A stretch of 64,000 bases of DNA from Lewinellaceae bacterium (GCA_020636155.1 JACJYM010000009.1:1-64000); one strand, 5' to 3'. Positions 54,242 to 62,852 are shown, numbered from the stretch's first letter. Translations and numbers: made by a program. Notes: a model not told the origin generated them from the letters alone.

Positions 54242-54631
54242 TCAGCCTTCATAATTATGATATTCCGTAATCGTCAAGTAATAACCATCCGGGTCTCTCA
54301 ACGAAAATTCTCTTTTATTGGAATTTGTATTTAACATCAGTTCCTTTTCGACCGGATAATTCATTTCAATAAGAACTTGTCTAATCTCATCCATTCTGTC
54401 CGTTTTAAAATACAAAATAAGCCCATTAGCTGAAGAAATACTTGGGTCTCTCATTGTTGGGTGGTCGTGTTCACCCCATTTATGAAGGCAAAGTAAAACA
54501 TCCTTATCCTTTCCAACTAATACCGAAAACTCTTCGCCACCATGAATTCTTGTACAACCGAACACTCTTTGGTACCATATAGAACTAAGAGTAACATCCT
54601 TAACTGCTATAATTGGGTCTAATTTAATCAT
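54242..54631 (-). CDS. VOC (glyoxalase/bleomycin-resistance) family protein
   Basis: A 129-residue single-domain vicinal-oxygen-chelate protein: two beta-alpha-beta-beta-beta modules, starting IIAVKDVTLSSIWYQRVFGC and ending FSLRDPDGYYLTITEY. A candidate metal ligand is His in CLHKWGEHDHP. Members bind or modify small molecules (antibiotic binding, isomerases, dioxygenases); the activity is unknown. It is the last of three small leftward genes. Confidence 0.8.
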   Translation of the reverse strand: MIKLDPIIAVKDVTLSSIWYQRVFGCTRIHGGEEFSVLVGKDKDVLLCLHKWGEHDHPTMRDPSISSANGLILYFKTDRMDEIRQVLIEMNYPVEKELMLNTNSNKREFSLRDPDGYYLTITEYHNYEG

Positions 54632-54677
54632 ATATTTTAAAATTTATATGTGCTCTCCGGCTATCCAATTTTCAACA

Positions 54678-55274
54678 TCATGTACAACATTTTTTAATCA
54701 TTCCGCCAATCGAATTTATCAGCTCAGAGTGTGTTTGTCTTACATTTTCAATATCCAAAGTACCTCCTAATATAAGCATTTCTTTATTTTCAAAGCGCTT
54801 TCCAAGACGGTCATCTAACATCACATTTCGCATACTTTCGGTGATACCGATTTCCTTTAAAAATTCATTGGGATGACCCGCTGTGCAAATAACCAATCCT
54901 TATTTTAAGATTTTCATTTTGGGAAAATTCTTTGCGTGACCATAAGCATATCCGACAGAATATACTCTATCAAACCAGCCTTTCAATTTTGATGGACAAT
55001 CACCCCACCAAACAGGATAAAGAAAAATCAAACAATCGGCATTCTCTATTTTTCTGTGCTCACCTCGAACGTCGCTCGGAATCGGAAGGTCAATATTTGC
55101 AAATCCCTCTCTTTCATACTCGTCCGCTGTCATATCAGACTTAAAATTCATTTCATAAAGATCAGAAATTTCAAAATCGATTTGTTCTGATATCAGATGC
55201 CTCGTAAGTTGGTTTAAAACATCATAGGTGTATGACATTTTATTCGGGTGACAATATATAATTTGAACTTTCAT
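54678..55274 (-). pseudogene. NAD(P)H-dependent oxidoreductase (MdaB/NQO-like), interrupted by an in-frame stop
   Basis: A flavodoxin-fold quinone oxidoreductase of about 198 codons, broken by a single TAA at 54900-54902 (codon 125). Before the stop: the flavin-binding CHPNKMSYTYDVL near residues 8-20 and FLYPVWWGDCPSKLKGWFDR (about 83-102). After the stop the same frame continues with GLVICTAGHPNEFL and the family's C-terminal helix. Nothing else is lost, and the codon at the break would be a lysine- or glutamine-type codon changed by one base. The first 124 codons could be translated but would lack the C-terminal third. A sequencing error is the alternative. Confidence 0.75.
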
Positions 55275-55275
55275 A

Positions 55276-55614
55276 TTAAAATTCTATCAAAGTAGATTCC
55301 CCCTTACTAAAATCGCGGCATGTCCACTCCCACTTTTCAAATAATTGAATTTTATCACTTTCATTAATTAGGAGTTGAGACTGACACTTACCAGTCATAA
55401 TTTCGAAGTCTTGATTTATGTGCTGATAATTAAATATCAATTCCCGATCAACCATCTTCCCTACTAAGTACCCTTTCAATATTCCACCTCCTGAATATTC
55501 TGCCCAGATGATGTTTTCCTCTTGAAAATAATGAAAAATCGTGGTTTCAGCCACCTCTCCGTTATCAGAATTAGTCAAAGGTTTAAATTTTTTATTATTT
55601 AAATTAAATCTCAT
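55276..55614 (-). CDS. Small conserved protein often labelled N-acetylglutamate synthase
   Basis: A 112-residue protein of the group with the features NGEVAETTIFHYFQ, WAEYSGGGILKGYLVGK and FEKWEWTCRDFSKGES. Databases often call these N-acetylglutamate synthase, but the protein is too short and lacks a GNAT fold, so I regard that name as unreliable. The lipocalin-like antiparallel strand pattern suggests a small barrel. The stop lies one base before the start of the interrupted oxidoreductase gene, so it is the first gene of that transcript. Confidence 0.7.
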   Translation of the reverse strand: MRFNLNNKKFKPLTNSDNGEVAETTIFHYFQEENIIWAEYSGGGILKGYLVGKMVDRELIFNYQHINQDFEIMTGKCQSQLLINESDKIQLFEKWEWTCRDFSKGESTLIEF

Positions 55615-55926
55615 TTTGAACTATTTACAATCAATATTCTTTAACGAGATACGAATATCTCATTTTCAAAATTATTTAATAGTTTAAGAGGTCATTAATT
55701 TATCTAAGAGTTTTAGCATTAGTAAAAATTCTAAAGAAGTAGTTTGGTCTTAATTGCCAAATTATAAGTTCTTTTCCATTGAAATTCTAATAATCACGGT
55801 AATTTCGAGAAACTGAAAATTTTAATAATGCCATAAGAAATTTATATTAATTCAAGAAAAAATCATTTTCAGAACTGCATTTGAATCACAATTCCTTTGA
55901 AATTTCTACTTGTTGTTGTCAACTCT

Positions 55927-56113
55927 GCCCCTTTGGAGGGGTGGCTCGCAGAGCGGGGAGGATTTAATATCCCTTTCTTTTTAGCATTGTCAAAAAATAG
56001 CCCCGAAGGGGTGTAATATCAATAGCCCCGTACAACGTGCGGGGCTAAACCATAGCACCTAACCCGTTTTGGCGTTATTTTTGCCTCCTTCGCAAAAATT
56101 ATGACAAAACATT
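55927..56113. repeat. 187-bp palindromic repeat, copy 1
   Basis: The first of two long direct repeats separated by 334 bases. Inside are several hairpins: GCCCCTTTGGAGGGG near the left end, CCCCGAAGGGG (56001-56011), and TAGCCCCG (56023-56030) pairing with CGGGGCTA (56040-56047). It ends with a stretch containing GGCGTTATTTTTGCCTCC and CGCAAAAATTATG. It is clearly more GC-rich than the surrounding DNA in its first two thirds. Similar GC-hairpin repeats are common between genes in Bacteroidota. I see no coding function or transposase. Confidence 0.85.
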
Positions 56114-56140
56114 ATGTAAAACATTCCGTCAGATTATTCC

Positions 56141-56169
56141 TTTCTTTTTGGCATTGCCCCAAAAAGAAA
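56141..56169. repeat. Perfect hairpin between the two repeat copies
   Basis: TTTCTTTTTGG (56141-56151) pairs exactly with CCAAAAAGAAA (56159-56169) around CATTGCC. Degenerate forms of the same motif lie within both 187-bp copies (at about 55974 and 56497), so it belongs to the same repeat family. It could act as a bidirectional terminator. Confidence 0.65.
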
Positions 56170-56447
56170 CAAAAAATGCTAGTCACGATAAGGCGATTGC
56201 TTCGCACCAGTCTCTCCCAGGTCTTCATGCTTCCTTTTTCGGCGATGGGATCATATAGTTTTTATATAATGACGAATTCTTATCGTTCAATTTGTAATAA
56301 TCCTCCCGACTTCATGCCCGAAAACGCAATTCCGACCTTTCGTTCCTTATCGCTGGATCGTGACGACTCAAAGAACAGAAAAATCGGTTTCAGAACGACT
56401 TTTGTGTCATAATTCTCGTGAAATTATAGCATGCCGTTCTTAGCTAT

Positions 56448-56634
56448 GCCCCTTTGGAGGGGCTGCCCGAAGGGCGGGGAGGGTTTATTATTCCTCTCTT
56501 TTTGGCATTGACCTAAAATAGCCCCGAAGGGGTGAGATATCAATAGCCCCGTACAACGTGCGGGGCTAAACCATAGCACCCTACCCGTTTTGGCGTTATT
56601 TTTGCCTCCTTCGCAAAAATTATGACAAAACATT
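56448..56634. repeat. 187-bp palindromic repeat, copy 2
   Basis: Same length, order and hairpins as the copy at 55927, with scattered substitutions mostly in the left third; the right 100 bases are almost identical. It ends 24 bases before the stop of the T9SS gene at 56658. The stretch 56114-56447 between the copies holds no gene: the frame at 56101-56412 starts inside copy 1 and runs through the hairpin. Confidence 0.85.
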
Positions 56635-56657
56635 TTTTAATTAAATTTCAAAGCTAA

Positions 56658-58493
56658 CTATTCCTTTACCAATTTTCCACTCTTGATGAATACCTTACCA
56701 TCATAAAACTCCCAGACATAGACTCCCGACACCAAATGTGCAAGCGAGAGGCTATTCCAACCATAGCGGATATCGGTACGTTGCACCTCTCTGCCCTGTA
56801 TATCTCTGATGACCATCATGCCATGCTCGGGTAGGTAATCGCTCAAAATAACCAATAAGTCATCAATCACAGGATTGGGATAGAGGCTGATGCCTACAAT
56901 GTCTGATACCTCGCTACTTGATGAAGTACCTATGATGAGGGTACGGCAGGTCGTGTTGCTGCTGTTCTCATTGCTCACGGTGAGACATACCTCATAGACG
57001 CCTTTGTTTTCGTACTGATGCGTGGGGTATCTCTCTATGCTGGTGCCGCCATCGCCAAAATCCCACTCCCAGTGCTCGGGTTGGTAATAGCTCAGTTCGG
57101 TAAACCGAACCTCCAGATAGTCGGTGTCTTGCTCATAGCGGAATTTTGCTACGGGATAATTGTCAAGCCCCAGTGTATCGCAAGGGCTGCCATCCAGTGG
57201 GCCTAGACGGAAGTTGGGAAAGTTGGGCATGGTACGGCTAAAGTTAGTCGGGATGTGTATGCTGTGCTGCCGCACCTCACAGGCAGTGCCTCCCTCGTGG
57301 GGATACTCTATGGTACTCATCTCTCGATTGCTCCCGGTGGTGGGGCATACATAGATGCGACCATCGGGCCCTAGTCCCATATAGCCAAAGTCCACCTCAT
57401 ACTCAAAGGGCGGAACATTGGCATCTTCCGGATAGATATAGCTATACCCATCCCAGCTTGCTATTAAGGTCTTAGAAGCGGCGATGTCTTCTGCCTCTGT
57501 GTCGTACTGATAGAGTACACTCTCTCCATCGGGATATAACTCTGTCCTATTACTAAAATACAGATAACGACTATCGTCTGAAAAAACTACTGCCTGAGGG
57601 CCAACGGTAATTTCATAAGATTCACTATAAATTTCTTCCAAATCTCCACTGCATCGATCAAAATCCATAATTGACATTTTGCAGGTATCATGAGCCATTT
57701 GTGCTATGTACTTACTGCCATCTGGAGAAAATGTTGTAAAAACCAATGGATAGGTTCTTCTATACTTCCCATTAAATGTGATTACTCGATCATCACTGAT
57801 GCCATCGGGTGTAATTAAAAATTCGTGAAACACCTCTCGATTTTTACCTACTTGCACGACCCACCAGTCTCGCCCGTTGGCATGGCGACAGGCTGATAGA
57901 CCGCCCCAGCCCAAGGAATCCTCGACCATGGGTACATCACGACTCAGCAAACCTCCATTACCATCATCGAGCCACATATCCACATGGCTGTAGTACAGGC
58001 CCTTGACGTAGTTCTCCCACCAGTTCTCTCCTCGTTGAAACTGCGTATAGAGCACATAGTACCGCAGGCTATCTGCCGGGTCGGGTAGTATCATCGCTCC
58101 CTGTATGATGGGAAAGCCCCTAGGTCTTAATTTTCCTTGGAAAGGAGTACTAAAATCATTCCAATATGGACAATAATTGATGGTATCTTCTATTACTTCA
58201 TTATCCTTTCCGAAAATTTGCATTCCATTGGTAGAAAGCATTAATTTTCCATTACTATCTGAAATAATAGAATTTGTTTCATTAAATTCATTGCTTCTAG
58301 TTGGGTCATAATATATAAAAGGTGGCTCAAAACTAAAATCGATATTGCTTCCTCCCCAAAGAGAATCGGCTTTGGTCTCTGGTGTCGTTTTAGGTTTGAA
58401 TCCCCATCCGAACATCCAGACATTGTCCTCTTGCTGGGCTTCTAGGTCAGTTAAATGACTTATACACAAAAATAATATGAATAATAATCTCAT
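56658..58493 (-). CDS. Secreted PKD-domain protein with T9SS type A sorting domain
   Basis: A 611-residue exported protein. Signal peptide: residues 1-19 (LLFILFLCISHLTDLEAQ). Residues about 25-425 look like a propeller of the kind found in Bacteroidota surface proteins (repeats such as FSPDGSKYIAQM, FSDDSRYLYFSN, LGPDGRIYVC). A PKD domain follows (about 430-510, with HWEWDFGDGGTS), then the sorting domain (about 530-611: SLYPNPVIDD, IQGREVQ, GVYVWEFYDGK). It should be secreted and attached by the T9SS. Base composition swings along the gene (hand count of single 60-base lines: 31/60 GC at 57001, 13/60 at 58261). It is downstream of the beta-helix gene, separated by a terminator. Confidence 0.85.
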   Translation of the reverse strand: MRLLFILFLCISHLTDLEAQQEDNVWMFGWGFKPKTTPETKADSLWGGSNIDFSFEPPFIYYDPTRSNEFNETNSIISDSNGKLMLSTNGMQIFGKDNEVIEDTINYCPYWNDFSTPFQGKLRPRGFPIIQGAMILPDPADSLRYYVLYTQFQRGENWWENYVKGLYYSHVDMWLDDGNGGLLSRDVPMVEDSLGWGGLSACRHANGRDWWVVQVGKNREVFHEFLITPDGISDDRVITFNGKYRRTYPLVFTTFSPDGSKYIAQMAHDTCKMSIMDFDRCSGDLEEIYSESYEITVGPQAVVFSDDSRYLYFSNRTELYPDGESVLYQYDTEAEDIAASKTLIASWDGYSYIYPEDANVPPFEYEVDFGYMGLGPDGRIYVCPTTGSNREMSTIEYPHEGGTACEVRQHSIHIPTNFSRTMPNFPNFRLGPLDGSPCDTLGLDNYPVAKFRYEQDTDYLEVRFTELSYYQPEHWEWDFGDGGTSIERYPTHQYENKGVYEVCLTVSNENSSNTTCRTLIIGTSSSSEVSDIVGISLYPNPVIDDLLVILSDYLPEHGMMVIRDIQGREVQRTDIRYGWNSLSLAHLVSGVYVWEFYDGKVFIKSGKLVKE

Positions 58494-58511
58494 GAATCAT
58501 CAAGGTATTAA

Positions 58512-58543
58512 AATGGAGTACCTTAGCCATAAGGTACTCCATT
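58512..58543 (-). terminator. Intrinsic terminator after the beta-helix protein gene
   Basis: AATGGAGTACCTT (58512-58524) pairs with AAGGTACTCCATT (58531-58543), a 13-bp stem with a 6-base loop. Reading leftward it is followed by TTAA. It lies 15 bases after the stop of the large gene at 58558 and just before the 58493 start, so the two T9SS genes are probably separate units. Confidence 0.75.
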
Positions 58544-58557
58544 ATTGTTTATCAATG

Positions 58558-61500
58558 TTATCTAATCATTACAATCTTCTGCGTATCCAGTACGCGGTCA
58601 TTGCTACTCACCTTCAGTATATAGATACCGGTCTCTACGTCCCTTAGGTATATATTGTGTGCCACTTCCTGCTTTTGATCTATGGTCTCTGTGTATATCT
58701 CTCTACCGGTCATGTCCATAATAGACACTTGGTATGGATGGTCTGACTTCGGCAGCACCAATGTAAAGGCACCACTGTTGGGATTGGGATAGCATCTGAT
58801 CCCTGGTTCGGCTACGTCCTCATTCTTACTACTTAATCGCTTTGAGCCTACGGCTGCCTCACAGATATCTTCTAGGTCGTCGTACTCCCTATACTCCACC
58901 ATCGCGAGCAAGCCACGAGCAATGATGACGGCCTCTCCATCGAGCAGCGGGCATCCGTCGGCGATGCTGCGTAGGGCAGCCCACTGTGCCGAGGTGAGGA
59001 TGCCGGCACCGTCTCTGCTCACCTTCGCCAGTGCCTTGAGGGCCGACTTGAGTACCGGGTGGAAGGCATAGACCTCAGGCAGCCCGTTGATCTGCGTAGT
59101 GATCGTGTACAGGTTGGACTGGCCCCTAGTGGTGATCGTCGTTTGTATCTGACCTATGGAGCTACTCGTACTTGCGATGCTTGCATTCAGCGTATTGATC
59201 TGCGATTCATAGCCTAGGTAGTCATTCTCATCGCTGATCTGGTCATAGATATTGTCCAGTGCGGTCATATCACTATCCATCTGGCTCTGTAGTGCCGTGA
59301 GGCTGGTCTCCTCCGATGGTGTGGGATCGTAGGCACCGTCTATGCCTGTGGCGATGGCATAGTACTGGGCTACCGTGGTAGCACTATTCATAAAGCTCAC
59401 CAGACTGGAGCAGTGCTGCCAGTAGTTGGGATCGGCGGTAGCCAGTATCGTATAGATGTAGTAATCTATCTGCCACTGCTCCTGCTCGCTGTAGGGATTG
59501 CCACTCCAGCCACCATTGTTGTTCTGGATGGTCGTGATCAGGTACTGGATGGCAGCCTCGCTGCAGTAGGTCGTGGGATTGATACCACCAGTGGTGTCCG
59601 GCCATGGGTGCTCCTCACCCGGGCTGCCCCCGCCTCCCCCGAAGGGATTAGTCGGCACCCCACAGTCCGGCGTATTGGCACAGGTCGTTGCCACATCACT
59701 TCCGTCACTTTTAAACCAATTGTTACCCCCTAGCGTAGAGGGCACGATGTTCTGCGGCCGGGTACCCGATTGGTTGGGATTGACGGTAAAGAGATTTTCC
59801 TGTCCCGCATCCACATAATCAGAACTGGATGGTGATCCGCTGAGGTATAGCTCTGCTTTATTGCCGCCTCCACTCCACAGATTGCCTGCATAGGGCTGTT
59901 CTTCTATGGTCGCATTGTAGAGGTATAGGCCAGTATTATTATTTGTAAAAGTAAAGTTCTTGACATTGGCATCATCAAATGGTGCCGCTCTACCGCAATT
60001 CCCATTAAATTGTATTCCAATGTCTACATTATTGATATAATTGCAACAAAAATAATTATTCCCTGAAAGAAGTAGATTTATCCCTCTATTATTCAAATTA
60101 CTACTAGAATAAATATTATTACCCCTATAAACATCTATTCTAGAATTTACCAAATCAATTCCTACACTCTTTGATCCATTTAAAAAAATTGAATTATTTT
60201 CAATTAAGGTTGAATTTATACTACCTCCAGTAATTGCACTACCTTTTGAATTGATGATAAATGTATTATTACTTATACTATTTCCCAATCCATTATTAAA
60301 GTTGAAAGTTGTGTTATTAAGTGATAACCCACTACAATTTATCGAATGACCAAAATTGGACATAGTAAATTCGTTGTTATCTAATTTTATTCCTCGAATA
60401 TTACATAAATTGAATAAAACCCCATTTATTGATTCATATATCTCATTGTCTACAAAATCAAAATACAAATTATATGTAGAACTTGTATAAATTGGGCTGC
60501 AATTAACGACATCACTTGAAAAATTTATAAATTCATTTTTCTGCAATGATGTTCTACACTGTTTACCCCCAAAGGTAAAAACACCTATATACATATTATC
60601 AAACACGTTATTTTTAAGAATTGATACTTCTACCACGTCTGGTTTAATAAAAACACCAATTCCAGAACTAGTCATTTGAAATGTACTACTACCAAAATTA
60701 AAGTTACTCCCAGCCAAATTTTGAAATGAACAATATTTTAAATTTACATATCCTGTATTCGACACAAAACCGTTTCTAATACCGGAAAATAGCTCATGCG
60801 CAATGGACAGATTCGATATATTTTCAATCAATATTCCGGCGTAAGTAATTCTATCTGGAATGTTGACACTATTATAATTGTCAGGATAATTCTGCTGACC
60901 ACTATAAGGATCTTTTAATAGATAGGTACACTTATACGTATTGTAACTGATGGCATGATTGATCGACTGAGGCGTCGTATTGTCAGCATAAATCCCTATA
61001 TAGCAAGCGTCAAAAAGGTTGCTATAAATGTAATTAAGCGTACTGCCATCTATCCTCAGTCCATATTCTGCATCGTAGACCTCGTTGTTATAAAAGAGGA
61101 TCTTACCATGATTGACGATGCCTCGCCACATGTGGTCGCAGCCGTACAAGAACGAATTGACCAGCCAAAACTGGCCTGAGGAGCCATTGTAAGAATTGAC
61201 AATCTGAGAGCCTTCTTCCATATAGAAGCTACAGTTGTTGAACTTATACTGTACGTCTATATTCAACGTACCATTGACATAGACATCTACCGGACCTACC
61301 AGCTGTGTGGAGGGCAGTACATTACTACTTATGAGATCGCTGAGGTTGACCGTCCCTCCTGTACCTATTGATATACCATTGGTCTGCGCTGCCGTACAGG
61401 CAGGCGGTGGTATACTCACCATCACACACTCGGTCTCGCAACAGCCGTCAGTCCCTGTAAGGGTGAGACATACCTTATAATCTCCGTAGCCCGGAAAGGT

Positions 61501-62442
61501 GTGAGTGGTAATTCCGGCAGTAGTTGCCGTAGTACCATCACCAAAGTCCCATGAGTATGTAATGACATCCTCAGCAGGGATATCTGTATCATAGACAGGA
61601 TTAAAAGTATAAACAAACTCCGATTGCTGAATAGGTGCTATGGTCGCCAGATAGTCAAGCTCACAAGAGAGCTTGATTGCGTCGAGCAAAAGGCCTATCT
61701 GACTTCCACTAATATCGTCATCTTTGGCAGGAACAAAAAATATCCATTCATAGTCAATTGGAACAGTACCTTCAGACGAGTCTCCATAAAATGGAAGTTC
61801 AAATGTTGCACATAAATTGATCCAACTTCCAGGACTAATAAACGGTGATTGATAAACTTTAGGTGAATATGGCTGACAACCGGGTTCCGAAAGATCTGAA
61901 CACCCAAATAAAGGATAAGTCAAAAATGCAGGTGGTTGCCATACTGGGGGTAAAGAGCTTGGAGGGAAATTAGTAACCGGATCTTGTGCTTCATCTACAT
62001 TTAAAATTACAATATCAAGCCAAAACTCATAGAGATCGTCATCTTGAAGATGTGACAATCTAGCATCCATGTCTAAGAAATAAAGTCTGTTTCCCCTAAT
62101 TTGCACAGGATAACCTATAAACTCAGAATGATTATAAGGTTCTGAAGGGCCAGTGAAACTATAAAGCAAACGTGCGAAATTATCTCCTTCTGAAGCAGGA
62201 ATACCATTTGGATTTGTAACAGAAATTCCAATACTTAATACATCACAAGTGCCATATCCAGCTATCCATGGAGAAATACAATCTTTATTAAACTGATCTA
62301 ATTGATTGCCAACGTCGCAAGCAGGGTCAGATGAAATAACTTCAAATCCTTCATCAATCAATAAAGTGCCACAATTAGAAACACACCCCTGCCCTATCAA
62401 TGGCGAGATGGGTAGATCCACAAAAAATAAGCTAAGCACCAT
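58558..62442 (-). CDS. Giant T9SS-targeted beta-helix/PKD surface protein (phase-variable)
   Basis: The frame encodes 1294 residues from an internal ATG at 62442. It starts with a hydrophobic stretch MVLSLFFVDLPISPLIGQ, a signal-peptide core without a basic n-region. Then come an Cys/Pro-rich region, a PKD domain (about 280-350, YSWDFGDGTT), an Asn-rich right-handed parallel beta-helix (about 400-880), a coiled-coil-prone segment (about 1050-1130) and a type A sorting domain (about 1215-1294: CYPNPNSGAF, MTGREIY, GIYILKV). Upstream the frame stays open to 62560 without an ATG. The proper start (62560) lies in another frame across an (AACC)10 tract. Loss of one unit would fuse them. Base composition is strongly mosaic (39/60 GC in the line at 58921, 15/60 at 60061). 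Probable surface adhesin. Confidence 0.85.
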   Translation of the reverse strand: MVLSLFFVDLPISPLIGQGCVSNCGTLLIDEGFEVISSDPACDVGNQLDQFNKDCISPWIAGYGTCDVLSIGISVTNPNGIPASEGDNFARLLYSFTGPSEPYNHSEFIGYPVQIRGNRLYFLDMDARLSHLQDDDLYEFWLDIVILNVDEAQDPVTNFPPSSLPPVWQPPAFLTYPLFGCSDLSEPGCQPYSPKVYQSPFISPGSWINLCATFELPFYGDSSEGTVPIDYEWIFFVPAKDDDISGSQIGLLLDAIKLSCELDYLATIAPIQQSEFVYTFNPVYDTDIPAEDVITYSWDFGDGTTATTAGITTHTFPGYGDYKVCLTLTGTDGCCETECVMVSIPPPACTAAQTNGISIGTGGTVNLSDLISSNVLPSTQLVGPVDVYVNGTLNIDVQYKFNNCSFYMEEGSQIVNSYNGSSGQFWLVNSFLYGCDHMWRGIVNHGKILFYNNEVYDAEYGLRIDGSTLNYIYSNLFDACYIGIYADNTTPQSINHAISYNTYKCTYLLKDPYSGQQNYPDNYNSVNIPDRITYAGILIENISNLSIAHELFSGIRNGFVSNTGYVNLKYCSFQNLAGSNFNFGSSTFQMTSSGIGVFIKPDVVEVSILKNNVFDNMYIGVFTFGGKQCRTSLQKNEFINFSSDVVNCSPIYTSSTYNLYFDFVDNEIYESINGVLFNLCNIRGIKLDNNEFTMSNFGHSINCSGLSLNNTTFNFNNGLGNSISNNTFIINSKGSAITGGSINSTLIENNSIFLNGSKSVGIDLVNSRIDVYRGNNIYSSSNLNNRGINLLLSGNNYFCCNYINNVDIGIQFNGNCGRAAPFDDANVKNFTFTNNNTGLYLYNATIEEQPYAGNLWSGGGNKAELYLSGSPSSSDYVDAGQENLFTVNPNQSGTRPQNIVPSTLGGNNWFKSDGSDVATTCANTPDCGVPTNPFGGGGGSPGEEHPWPDTTGGINPTTYCSEAAIQYLITTIQNNNGGWSGNPYSEQEQWQIDYYIYTILATADPNYWQHCSSLVSFMNSATTVAQYYAIATGIDGAYDPTPSEETSLTALQSQMDSDMTALDNIYDQISDENDYLGYESQINTLNASIASTSSSIGQIQTTITTRGQSNLYTITTQINGLPEVYAFHPVLKSALKALAKVSRDGAGILTSAQWAALRSIADGCPLLDGEAVIIARGLLAMVEYREYDDLEDICEAAVGSKRLSSKNEDVAEPGIRCYPNPNSGAFTLVLPKSDHPYQVSIMDMTGREIYTETIDQKQEVAHNIYLRDVETGIYILKVSSNDRVLDTQKIVMIR

Positions 62443-62461
62443 GAGGGGGATCTTGAGAAAC

Positions 62462-62560
62462 TCAAAGAGTTTTAGCTTGGTTGGTTGGTTGGTTGGTTGG
62501 TTGGTTGGTTGGTTGGTTAAGGTGAAGAACTGAGTTCTTCGATTTTTGGTTCTTTTTCAT
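62462..62560 (-). CDS. Out-of-frame leader ORF through the repeat (OFF-state start of the 58558 gene)
   Basis: An ATG at 62560 begins MKKNQKSKNS, then runs through the repeat as NQPT units and ends at TGA (62462-62464) after 32 residues. It is correctly placed 35 bases downstream of a -7 element. The distance from this ATG to the internal ATG at 62442 is 118 bases, that is 3n+1. With nine repeats instead of ten the frame continues through KLKLFEFLKIPLMVLSLFF into the large protein, giving a lysine-rich n-region before the hydrophobic core. I read this as the true start codon of the large gene in an OFF register, not a separate gene. Confidence 0.7.
   Translation of the reverse strand: MKKNQKSKNSVLHLNQPTNQPTNQPTNQAKTL
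62477..62518. repeat. Tetranucleotide tract (AACC on minus strand), ten units plus two bases
   Basis: An uninterrupted run of TTGG units on the plus strand, 42 bases long, read as AACC x10 + AA on the minus strand. It lies between an ATG (62560) and the large T9SS gene. Tetranucleotide tracts of this kind gain or lose units by slipped-strand mispairing and shift the reading frame; Haemophilus hgp genes use CCAA in the same place. Confidence 0.95.
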
Positions 62561-62812
62561 GTTATTAGAATTTTTAGAACGTTATACAATGTGTCAAATA
62601 TAAAAATTAAAATCAACTTTCGTTCTTTTCTGTCTATTTATTTTTCAACTTTAACATATTAAATTTTAACTAATAATCAATATTTTATATATGTTTTATT
62701 TCTATATGTCTAATAGCTTTCTTATATTAAATATAGCTTACCAAGTGTGCTTTGATACTTTAGCAATCAAGTAAAATGACAATCTTCACCCCCCTTTCCA
62801 CCATCAATTTTC
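62561..62812. other. AT-rich region upstream of the phase-variable gene
   Basis: About 250 bases with no open frame of interest. Apart from the -7 element at 62595 it holds only A/T runs and then the atpG terminator on the far side. Confidence 0.5.
62595..62602 (-). promoter_or_regulatory. -7 promoter element upstream of the repeat tract
   Basis: Read leftward, TATATTTG matches TAnnTTTG exactly. Transcription should start near 62588, leaving a leader of about 28 bases before the ATG at 62560. This supports 62560, not 62442, as the designed start codon. A TTG at about 62614 is too close to be a standard -33 element. Confidence 0.55.
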
Positions 62813-62852
62813 CAAAACAAAAAGAGGCATCGATTTTTCACCGATGCCTCTT
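62813..62852 (-). terminator. Intrinsic terminator of the ATP synthase operon
   Basis: AAGAGGCATCG (62822-62832) pairs with CGATGCCTCTT (62842-62852), 11 bp. Reading leftward it is followed by T-rich sequence (the complement of 62813-62821). It lies 26 bases after the atpG stop, marking atpG as the last gene of this ATP synthase transcript. Confidence 0.85.

Noticed and set aside
54932..55144. Plus-strand frame over the interrupted oxidoreductase
   Set aside because: Antisense shadow; low-complexity translation without family features.
56101..56412. 103-codon plus-strand frame between the 187-bp repeats
   Set aside because: It begins inside repeat copy 1, runs through a perfect hairpin and resembles no protein; it is repeat-derived noncoding DNA.
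59413..59818. Two plus-strand frames antisense to the large T9SS gene
   Set aside because: They occur only in its GC-rich segment, where stop codons are rare on both strands; no protein-like features.
62306..62533. Plus-strand frame with a WLVG repeat
   Set aside because: It is the opposite-strand reading of the AACC tract and the N-terminal region of the large gene, with no promoter or conserved sequence.
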